From positions 15,991 to 69,244 of the forward strand of contig CAJTTQ010000005.1 in assembly GCA_910579145.1 (NCBI GenBank): a DNA stretch of 53,254 nt, written 5' to 3'. The DNA is from an uncultured Eubacterium sp. (GTDB lineage: Bacteria; Bacillota; Clostridia; Lachnospirales; Lachnospiraceae). Shown piece after piece: positions 27,377 through 34,519 of this stretch (positions are counted from its first letter, which is position 1; every line of letters begins with the position of its first letter). The position numbers were made by a program, and so were the translations under genes. The notes under the pieces are model-generated. The model saw only the letters and a program-made list of their open reading frames with translations, searched no databases and had not been told where the DNA came from.

Positions 27377-27818
27377 ATACAGGCAGTACCGTTTCAAGTT
27401 TTATCTGAATGCCAGACACGCGATCCTGATCAATGGACAACTTGGCGAGATCCATCCGCATACGTGGGAGATCACGCTCGGGGTGATCAAAGGCAGGGAT
27501 GAGTTTATTCAGTTCCATGCGCTCGAGCAGAAGATCGAAGCGTTTATGGACACGTATCAGGACTGTTACCTGAATGAGGTAGAACCGTTTGACACGCTGA
27601 ACCCGACCTTGGAGAACTGCTGCCACTATTTCAAGGAACGGCTGAGTGAGATCCTGGCGGCTGAGGGGTGGCTGTTTTTGATGATGGAGATGAGTGAGAC
27701 GCCGTCACGGTCGTATGTCATCAGTATAGCCGATGAGGGAGAAAGTGACAGGGAGCGCTCGATGAATACGCTCGTAGATATGGTTTTGGAGGACATCAAA
27801 CGTGAAAAGGATCAGTGA
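27369..27818 (+). CDS. 6-pyruvoyltetrahydropterin synthase-like protein (second copy, XrtG-linked)
   Basis: 149 residues from the ATG at 27369, chosen because GGAGAGG lies just upstream and the start overlaps the preceding gene by 8 bases. The zinc-type histidines of the PTPS/QueD fold are kept: His17 in NARHAI, and His29 and His31 in IHPHTWE. The conserved PTLENCCHYF segment and MEMSETPS correspond to the PT.E and E-T-P regions. As in the first copy, no Cys is placed for catalysis. It is related to but clearly diverged from the copy at 23123. It fits the 6-pyruvoyl-tetrahydropterin synthase-related family found beside XrtG. The next gene overlaps it by 17 bases. Its role is unknown. Confidence 0.75.
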   Translation: MNKYRQYRFKFYLNARHAILINGQLGEIHPHTWEITLGVIKGRDEFIQFHALEQKIEAFMDTYQDCYLNEVEPFDTLNPTLENCCHYFKERLSEILAAEGWLFLMMEMSETPSRSYVISIADEGESDRERSMNTLVDMVLEDIKREKDQ

Positions 27819-30249
27819 CCGCGCGAAACAAAATATGCTTGTCCTCGGTGGATTTGGCCTGTTGGTCATGTCCGCTGTTCTTGTGGTGGCAGTGTTAAAC
27901 CGGATGGATTTCCAGCCTTCGGGTAATGACATTTGGAGCCATTTGTACAAAGGCGACATTGCCTATCAAAATCTGCTCGAGGGCAGGTATTATCAGCTCT
28001 ATTCGGAATACTGGTACAATGGAACGCAGTTGTTCCGTTACTGGGCGCCGTTTTCTTATTATGTCATTGCGCTGCTGGAATTTGTATCCGGCGGGGATAT
28101 TGTCATGGCTTACCGCTATTTCGCGGCTTTTTCGATCATTGCCGGCGGAATCCCCTGGATCTTGTGGGGAAGGGAGTTGAGGCGGCCGGTATTTGCGGCA
28201 GTGGTTGCCGTTCTTTGGTTTTTTCTGCCCGAAAATATAAGAGTCTATTTTTGCGAGGGGAATACGCCGCGTATGATGACGGCTGTCGTCATTCCTTATG
28301 TGATGTATTTTATGTGGCGTTATCTGCGCAGGGATAAGAGATTTTCCCTGATCGGTGTGATGCTTTCGGTGAGCTGTATGGTTCTCTCCCATGTGATGAT
28401 AACGGCGATGCTCGGTGTGGCGGTGTTTGTATTTCTCGTCTTTGACTGCATTTCAAATAAGAATGTGAAGAAGGCAGGAAAGACGCTGGCGGCGATGGGG
28501 ATTGGTCTGATGTTGGCGGGAATCTGGCTGATCCCGGCGCTGTCCGGCGGGATCATGGAAATGGATTCTGCGGCAGGCATCGGCGTGATGGAACTTTGGA
28601 TGGCGGATTTTTCGACACTTTTAAATCCGATGAACCGGATTAACGGTGTGACGGATACGTTTTATTATGGGATTTCGGTACTGTTTTTGTCTGTGGCAGG
28701 AATCGTCCTTGCCGGGCGCAAAAAACGCGCGGGATATTTCGTGTTCGTACTGCTTTTGCTCATGAGTACACCGGCCTTCCTTCCTATTTTATCCAAACTC
28801 CCATTGAGTACCATGTTTTGGATGTCGCGGTTTGCTGCGATCGCGTACGGGTTGTTTCTGTTCTCCCTGATGGAATGGCAGACGTTGAAGCGGAAATACT
28901 GTGTGGTCGTTTTTCTTATTTTGACGATTGACTGTCTTCCGTCGTTTCATTTTTCCCGCTATGCCACGCCCGCAAGTGAGACAGCGGTCGAGCATGTAAA
29001 GATACTAAAAGAAAATACGGCCGGCCGGACCGCTCTTATGGATTTGAGCTCGTTTGGTTCCTATCCGTCGTGGGGACTTAGTACCGGAGGCGACGCGGTA
29101 AAAAGCACATTCGGGTGGGCCTGGCAGGGGGCTTCGACTTCTTCGAATATCGTGATGTTAAATACGTCGGTCGATTATGAGGCGTATGATTATCTGTTTG
29201 ACCGCTGTGTTGAACTGGGGAATGATACGGTCCTGCTGAAAAAGGAATGGATCGGAAAAAAGGGTCATACGAGAGAAGAAGTGTTCGCCGGGGGGGAGCG
29301 GAGCGGATTTTATCTTTGTGAGGAAACGGATACCGCGTTCATTTTCAAAAAAGAAACACCGGATGCGTTTGGAGTGAAGACAGAATATGACGGCCTGGCA
29401 ATGGGGCGTTATGCAAATTTGATGACGATGTTTTACCCATCGTTTCAGGAAGGGGATTCCGAGTATATCGACGATTATACGCCGGATCAGCTGCAAAAAT
29501 ACCGCACGATATTCCTCAGCGGTGTATTCTATCACGACAGACGGCAGGCGGAGAAGCTCTTGCGGGACGCGGCGGCATCGGGGACGAGAGTGGTCGTCGA
29601 TGTGACGCATGTCCAGGAAGACCGCGCGACGAAACAAAAAGCATTTCTCGGTGTCACGTCGCAGCCGGTTACGATCCAGGATAGGTATTCTTCGCTGATG
29701 TACGGCCAAAGTGAGATTTTAACAAAAGATTTTCCAGATGAATACGCGGAGTGGTTTACAGGTTATATCGGGGAGGTCACCCATGTGCTCGGGGCGATGC
29801 AATATCACGGGCAGGAGCTGACATGGCTCGGGAAAAACGCGACGGATCCGAACATTTATTTTCTCGGACTGAATGTCATGTACCATGCGATCGAGACGGA
29901 GGACACCGCGGTGTTCCATGTGATGGATGAGGTGCTTGGTATCGAGCGCGGCGTACTGCCAAAACGGGAGATCGTTCCGATGCAGATCTCGTTCGACAAG
30001 ACAGAGATCCATATCCATTCCGAGGAGGAAAATGTGAACACGACGCTGGCATTTCAGGACAATTTTGAGTCAGAGTCACAACTGTGGCAGGAAAACAATC
30101 TGCTTTTTGTAAAGGAGAAAGATACAGAGATCGCGATCAGGTATCCGCGAAAAGAGGCGGGAATGGCCGTGAGCATGCTCGGGGTTTTGGCGGCGCTCGC
30201 ACTCGTTGTTTTGCAGCTGAGGGAAAAGGCGAGAGCGGATAATGTTTGA
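27802..30249 (+). CDS. Large PTPS-related polytopic membrane protein of the XrtG locus
   Basis: 815 residues, GTG start with GGAGG upstream. A first transmembrane helix (about 15-33) is followed by a loop with NDIWSHLYKGD, then about ten further helices up to about 385, a long extracellular region (about 390-780) and a final helix (about 783-803) with a basic end. The pattern of an acidic residue in the first outer loop and many helices resembles GT-C glycosyltransferases and YfhO-type proteins. It fits the membrane domain called 6-pyruvoyl-tetrahydropterin synthase-related, a name taken from gene linkage rather than chemistry. It may use a lipid-linked sugar on the outer face of the membrane. 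It is last in the exosortase operon, and the promoter of thiC overlaps its final codons. Confidence 0.72.
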   Translation: MKRISDRAKQNMLVLGGFGLLVMSAVLVVAVLNRMDFQPSGNDIWSHLYKGDIAYQNLLEGRYYQLYSEYWYNGTQLFRYWAPFSYYVIALLEFVSGGDIVMAYRYFAAFSIIAGGIPWILWGRELRRPVFAAVVAVLWFFLPENIRVYFCEGNTPRMMTAVVIPYVMYFMWRYLRRDKRFSLIGVMLSVSCMVLSHVMITAMLGVAVFVFLVFDCISNKNVKKAGKTLAAMGIGLMLAGIWLIPALSGGIMEMDSAAGIGVMELWMADFSTLLNPMNRINGVTDTFYYGISVLFLSVAGIVLAGRKKRAGYFVFVLLLLMSTPAFLPILSKLPLSTMFWMSRFAAIAYGLFLFSLMEWQTLKRKYCVVVFLILTIDCLPSFHFSRYATPASETAVEHVKILKENTAGRTALMDLSSFGSYPSWGLSTGGDAVKSTFGWAWQGASTSSNIVMLNTSVDYEAYDYLFDRCVELGNDTVLLKKEWIGKKGHTREEVFAGGERSGFYLCEETDTAFIFKKETPDAFGVKTEYDGLAMGRYANLMTMFYPSFQEGDSEYIDDYTPDQLQKYRTIFLSGVFYHDRRQAEKLLRDAAASGTRVVVDVTHVQEDRATKQKAFLGVTSQPVTIQDRYSSLMYGQSEILTKDFPDEYAEWFTGYIGEVTHVLGAMQYHGQELTWLGKNATDPNIYFLGLNVMYHAIETEDTAVFHVMDEVLGIERGVLPKREIVPMQISFDKTEIHIHSEEENVNTTLAFQDNFESESQLWQENNLLFVKEKDTEIAIRYPRKEAGMAVSMLGVLAALALVVLQLREKARADNV

Positions 30250-30274
30250 CAAAGATATTTGTTTCTAGTACAAT
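30246..30274 (+). promoter_or_regulatory. Consensus sigma-A promoter of thiC
   Basis: TTGACA (30246-30251), a 17-bp spacer and TACAAT (30269-30274). The -35 box overlaps the last bases of the preceding membrane-protein gene. The implied transcript has a leader of under 35 bases before the thiC ATG, too short for a riboswitch. Confidence 0.85.
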
Positions 30275-30308
30275 GACAATAGATGAAGGAAAACGGAGGA
30301 AAGCATTG

Positions 30309-31616
30309 ATGGATTATACGACGCAGATGGATGCCGCGAGAAAAGGAATTTTCACGGATGCGATGAAGCAGGTTTGTGAATATGAAAAAATGGATCAGGA
30401 AACGTTGATGGATCTGGTGGCGAAGGGCCAGATCGCGATTCCGGCCAATAAGAACCATAAGTGCCTGAAACCATATGGGATTGGGAACAGGCTTCGGACG
30501 AAGATCAATGTCAATCTGGGAACGAGCCGCGACTGCCTTGACCTGGATGTGGAGATGGAGAAAGTAAAAACGGCTGTGGATATGGGAGCCGAGGCGATCA
30601 TGGATCTCAGTTCGTATGGAGACACCCGGAAATTCAGGAGAAAGCTGACTGCCGAGTGTCCGGCTGTGATCGGTACGGTGCCGATCTATGATGCGGTTGT
30701 CTATTACAATAAAGCGTTAAAGGATATTACATCGGATGAGTGGATGGATGTCGTAAAGATGCACGCCGAGGACGGTGTCGATTTTATGACGATCCACTGT
30801 GGGATCAACCGGGGGACGGCGGAGCGGTTTAAACAAAACCTCCGTCATACAAATATCGTTTCGAGGGGCGGATCCATCATCTTTGCCTGGATGGAACTGA
30901 CCGGAAACGAAAACCCATTTTACGAGCGCTATGATGAACTTCTAGACATATGTGAACAATATGACGTGACGATCAGTCTCGGGGACGCCTGCCGCCCGGG
31001 AAGCATCGAGGATGCCGGCGACATTTCCCAGATTTCCGAGCTGGTCGCTCTTGGGGAACTGACGGCGCGCGCGTGGAAACACAATGTGCAGGTGATGATT
31101 GAGGGGCCGGGACATATGCCGCTCGACCAGATCCGCGCCAATATGGAGATCGAGCAGACCGTATGCAAAGGGGCGCCGTTCTACGTACTGGGCCCTCTCG
31201 TTACCGATGTGGCACCTGGATACGACCACATTACGAGCGCGATCGGCGGGGCGATCGCTGCTACATACGGGGCTTCATTCCTCTGCTATGTGACGCCGGC
31301 GGAACATCTACGCCTTCCGACTGTGGAGGACGTGAAAGAGGGTATCGTCGCGTCAAAGATCGCGGCGCATGCCGCCGATGTGGCGAAGGGGATCCCGGGG
31401 GCGAAAGACTGGGATTATGAGATGAGTGAGGCGAGGCGGAACCTCGATTGGGAAAAGCAGTTCGAGCTCGCCATTGATCCGGAAAAAGCCCGCCGTTACC
31501 GCTCGGAAAGTACGCCGGAACGGGAAGATACGTGTACGATGTGTGGAAAAATGTGTGCGGTGCGCAACATCAATAAAATACTGCGCGGGGAAAATGTGGA
31601 CATCATGGAGGATTGA
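30309..31616 (+). CDS. thiC: Phosphomethylpyrimidine synthase
   Basis: 435 residues from the ATG at 30309, with GGAGG 9 bases upstream; the in-frame TTG at 30246 is inside the promoter and cannot be the start. It is the short clostridial form beginning MDYTTQMDAARKG. Core motifs include NVNLGTSRDC, AEAIMDLSSYGD, DFMTIHCG and MIEGPGHMPLDQ. The C-terminal iron-sulfur cluster motif is in DTCTMCGKMCAVR. The enzyme is a radical-SAM protein that converts aminoimidazole ribotide to the HMP-phosphate pyrimidine of thiamine. It is a single-gene unit with its own promoter and a terminator-like hairpin. No TPP riboswitch precedes it and no other thi gene is in the window. Confidence 0.95.
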   Translation: MDYTTQMDAARKGIFTDAMKQVCEYEKMDQETLMDLVAKGQIAIPANKNHKCLKPYGIGNRLRTKINVNLGTSRDCLDLDVEMEKVKTAVDMGAEAIMDLSSYGDTRKFRRKLTAECPAVIGTVPIYDAVVYYNKALKDITSDEWMDVVKMHAEDGVDFMTIHCGINRGTAERFKQNLRHTNIVSRGGSIIFAWMELTGNENPFYERYDELLDICEQYDVTISLGDACRPGSIEDAGDISQISELVALGELTARAWKHNVQVMIEGPGHMPLDQIRANMEIEQTVCKGAPFYVLGPLVTDVAPGYDHITSAIGGAIAATYGASFLCYVTPAEHLRLPTVEDVKEGIVASKIAAHAADVAKGIPGAKDWDYEMSEARRNLDWEKQFELAIDPEKARRYRSESTPEREDTCTMCGKMCAVRNINKILRGENVDIMED

Positions 31617-31630
31617 TCCGAGGCATAACT

Positions 31631-31695
31631 ACAGCCTGTCTTGCATAAGGTTAAAGGACAACAACTTTGGACTTGTGCAAGGGAGGCTGTTTTTT
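31631..31695 (+). terminator. Terminator-like hairpin after thiC containing the Shine-Dalgarno of the SpoIID-like gene
   Basis: ACAGCCT (31631-31637) pairs with AGGCTGT (31684-31690), and CTTGCA (31640-31645) with TGCAAG (31676-31681), followed by TTTTTT (31690-31695). The only Shine-Dalgarno for the next gene (GGGAGG, 31681-31686) is in the 3' arm, and its GTG start follows the T-tract immediately. Confidence 0.75.
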
Positions 31696-33594
31696 GTGAA
31701 GAGAGGGAAGACATTCTTTCTGGTCCTGGTGGCAGCGGTTTGTGTGGCAGCGGCAATGTGGCTGTACCAGTCATGGAGAGATGAACAGGATATAACAGGT
31801 AATATGGAACTGGCAAATGTGTATGTCGTGAAAGAAAAGGGCGACAGGCTGACGGTATATTCGCAGGAAGGGAAATTGGAGTTTGCGGTAAAATCCGATC
31901 TGGAGGAAACGGCATACAAGGGGATGGCGGATATCAAAATTGAACGGCAGCAGGTAAAAAAGCTTGTGTGCAAGCCGGAGATCATAGCCGGCAAAGTCCT
32001 TGCCGTCGGAGAGACCTTTTTAGATTTAGAAAATTATGGACAAATCCCGCTTGCTGAAAATCCCGGCTGCTTCTCGGTCGGAACGGAGATTGCAGCTTCC
32101 TCCCGCGACCATGTTTTTGTCGGTCAGGTGGACGCGCGGTTTGCGGTGGCAGAGGGAAAGATCTGCGGTATATTACTGCCGGAAGAAAAGGTGGCTGCGT
32201 CTGAAACGATGCCGGGGGAAGTCCCGATCTTCTCGGAGACAACGTCCCCGAACGGGAATGGGAACCCGCAGGGATCCGCGGGTGAACTAGGGACAAACGG
32301 CTTGATTCGTGTGATCATCAAGACGGATGGATACGCCGCGTATGAGCATGCGGAGGTGAAACTGCGGGGGACGAAAAAAATCTATGTAAAGCGTGGAAAG
32401 CAGGAGACGGAAGTACAGCCCGGTGAGGAAGTGTCCTTTACGCCCGATTCCATGAAAGAAAAAAGGGTGAGTATCCGCAGTGAAGAGGGCGGACGCATAG
32501 AGGTTTCCTCGATCAACCGCAGCTGTGGCAAACCATTGTATAGAGGGACGTTAGAGGTTGTTAAGGCGGAGTCGGGATTGAACCTGATCAACGAGCTTTT
32601 GATGGAGGAATATCTGTATGGAGTGATCCCCAGTGAGATGCCGGCTGAATATGCGAAAGAAGCCCTGAAGGCACAAGCAGTCTGTGCCAGAAGCTATGCG
32701 GCAAAACACATTAAAAACAACCGCTTAAAGGAGCTTGGCGCTCATGTGGACGACAGTGTTTCGTATCAGGTTTACAACAATACGCGTGAAGATGAGCGGT
32801 GTAACCAGGCGGTGGATGAGACGAAAGGAATGCTCGCCTATCAGGATGGAACGATCGCCTCAACGTATTTCTTTTCCACATCGTGCGGAGTGACGGCATC
32901 CGTACAGGACGTCGGATTCAGCAGTGAAAAGATCCCTTATCTTTGCGGAAAGCTGCAGGAACCGCCAACCGATGAAAACGCGGAAGAGCGGGCCAAACTG
33001 GTGTCGGATACATTTGGCAACGAAGATCTTTTCCGCAAATTTTTGGACGAAGACCGCAATGTCCTGGAAAAAGTGCAGCCGTGGTACCGCTGGCGCACGA
33101 CGATTTCCATCGGGGATATGGAAAACAACATCAATGAGAAGATAGGAAGCCGCTGCCAGGCATCCGGTGAGAATATACAGGTACTTCAGGCGGATGGCAC
33201 GTATGCGAGCGAGCAGATCGGAAGCATTGGAAAACTGAAGCGGGTGCGCATCAAAAAGCGCGGCAGCGGCGGCGTAGTCAAAACAGCGCTCATCGTCGGC
33301 ACGGAAAAGACCGTAAAAGTGCGCACGGAATACAATATCCGCCTTCTTCTGTTCAATGAAAACGCGATCATAACAAAGAACGACGGAACGAATGTGTCTG
33401 GTATGAACATGCTGCCGAGTGGGTTTTTCGTCCTAGACAAAACCGGAAGCGCTTACGTCGTCCGCGGCGGCGGTTTCGGACACGGTACGGGAATGAGCCA
33501 GACAGGGGCCAATGAACTGGCCCAGGCCGGAAAAAATCACGAAGAGATCATAAAATACTATTTCGAGGGGGTCGAGATCCGGCCCTTCCTCTGA
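31696..33594 (+). CDS. SpoIID/LytB-domain cell-wall protein
   Basis: 632 residues from the GTG at 31696, the only start with a plausible ribosome binding site (GGGAGG); the frame stays open upstream but that part overlaps thiC and is not coding. An N-terminal signal anchor (about 5-22) is followed by beta-rich sequence. The SpoIID domain (about 310-600) has LLMEEYLYGVIPSEMP, ALKAQAVCARSYA, FFSTSCG and the C-terminal GGGFGHGTGMSQTGANELA. SpoIID is a lytic transglycosylase that cuts denuded glycan strands during engulfment; this protein is longer than SpoIID (about 340 residues) and is more likely a vegetative or sporulation-linked homologue such as the LytB modifier type. Its 3' end overlaps the convergent BrkB-family gene by 37 bases. 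Confidence 0.85.
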   Translation: MKRGKTFFLVLVAAVCVAAAMWLYQSWRDEQDITGNMELANVYVVKEKGDRLTVYSQEGKLEFAVKSDLEETAYKGMADIKIERQQVKKLVCKPEIIAGKVLAVGETFLDLENYGQIPLAENPGCFSVGTEIAASSRDHVFVGQVDARFAVAEGKICGILLPEEKVAASETMPGEVPIFSETTSPNGNGNPQGSAGELGTNGLIRVIIKTDGYAAYEHAEVKLRGTKKIYVKRGKQETEVQPGEEVSFTPDSMKEKRVSIRSEEGGRIEVSSINRSCGKPLYRGTLEVVKAESGLNLINELLMEEYLYGVIPSEMPAEYAKEALKAQAVCARSYAAKHIKNNRLKELGAHVDDSVSYQVYNNTREDERCNQAVDETKGMLAYQDGTIASTYFFSTSCGVTASVQDVGFSSEKIPYLCGKLQEPPTDENAEERAKLVSDTFGNEDLFRKFLDEDRNVLEKVQPWYRWRTTISIGDMENNINEKIGSRCQASGENIQVLQADGTYASEQIGSIGKLKRVRIKKRGSGGVVKTALIVGTEKTVKVRTEYNIRLLLFNENAIITKNDGTNVSGMNMLPSGFFVLDKTGSAYVVRGGGFGHGTGMSQTGANELAQAGKNHEEIIKYYFEGVEIRPFL

Positions 33595-34415
33595 AAAAAG
33601 ACATTGCCCTCACTGAGATAGCGGTTCACGAGCGCCCCAAAGAATAAAATATCCATACATATATACATCCAGAGCATAAATAAAACGATATAAGTCAGAC
33701 TGCCGTAAACCGATGAAAAGTTTGAGAAGTAATCCACATAAATGGAGAACAGGTAACTGAACAGGATCCATAAAACCGCCGTAAATAAAGCTCCGGGAAC
33801 CTCTTCTTTTACATTCGGTTTCCGGTCTGGAATAAACATATACAAAAGTAAAAAGAACAGAAAAAAGATACCAAACCCCAAGATCGACCGCAGGGAAAAT
33901 ATCCCGATAAACAGCGGCGCTTCGATCGAAAAGAATGAATCGACCGCCAGCAGGATCTTATTTCCATAAACGAGAACGATCAGCGAGAGTAGTAAAATAC
34001 CTGCAAAAGCAAGCGTATACAAAAGTGAAGAAATCCGGTTGACCAGCCAGTTCCGCTGGTTTTTCACCCGATAGATCTTATCCAGTCCATACGTGATCCC
34101 CATAAACCCCTTTGACCCCGACCAAAGCGTCGTAATAACCGTGATCGAAATGATCGTCCCCGACGACTGATGATAAGCCTCCCGGATCCAAGCTGCCAAA
34201 ATCTCACTGATCCCCTCCGGCACAACCGCCTCAAGGAGCAGAATAATATTATCTTCCGTCAACGGCGTATACTTCAGCAGCGTAAAAAAGAACATAACAA
34301 ACGGGAAAAAAGAAACCATAACGAAAAACACCACATGCGCCGCATGTACCGACAACGTATTTTCACTAAATCTCCGAACAAACCATTGGACCGTACCCCT
34401 CAACCGACTCAACAC
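33558..34415 (-). CDS. YihY/BrkB-family membrane protein
   Basis: 285 residues from the GTG at 34415 (GAGAGGGG upstream; TTG at 34412 is the alternative). About six transmembrane segments. Conserved features include HAAHVVFFVMVSFFPFVMF, LWSGSKGFMGITYGLDKIY, IPDRKPNVKEEVPGA and VYGSLTYIVLFMLW, typical of the YihY/BrkB family. The family was once called ribonuclease BN in error and its function is still unclear; the substrate cannot be inferred. It lies 104 bases downstream of the secreted protease gene on the same strand, and its last 37 bases overlap the end of the SpoIID-like gene. Confidence 0.88.
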   Translation of the reverse strand: MLSRLRGTVQWFVRRFSENTLSVHAAHVVFFVMVSFFPFVMFFFTLLKYTPLTEDNIILLLEAVVPEGISEILAAWIREAYHQSSGTIISITVITTLWSGSKGFMGITYGLDKIYRVKNQRNWLVNRISSLLYTLAFAGILLLSLIVLVYGNKILLAVDSFFSIEAPLFIGIFSLRSILGFGIFFLFFLLLYMFIPDRKPNVKEEVPGALFTAVLWILFSYLFSIYVDYFSNFSSVYGSLTYIVLFMLWMYICMDILFFGALVNRYLSEGNVFFQRKGRISTPSK

Positions 34416-34519
34416 ATTTCCCCTCTCTTTCAACCAAACTTTCCCCTCACAAACTCCCCACCCCTCTCCATCTAGTATATGCACCCACCCCCAAAAAAAT
34501 CAGACCGTTCTCTCCCCCC

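Noticed and set aside
23123..27818. Queuosine or tetrahydropterin synthesis genes
   Set aside because: The two PTPS-like proteins lack the catalytic Cys and no other gene of those pathways is present; their linkage is to xrtG.
30246..30308. Earlier TTG start for thiC
   Set aside because: That codon lies in the -35 box of the promoter; the transcript would begin downstream of it, and the ATG at 30309 has a proper ribosome binding site.
31426..31695. N-terminal extension of the SpoIID-like protein
   Set aside because: This open frame overlaps thiC and a terminator hairpin; the signal anchor begins right at the GTG at 31696.
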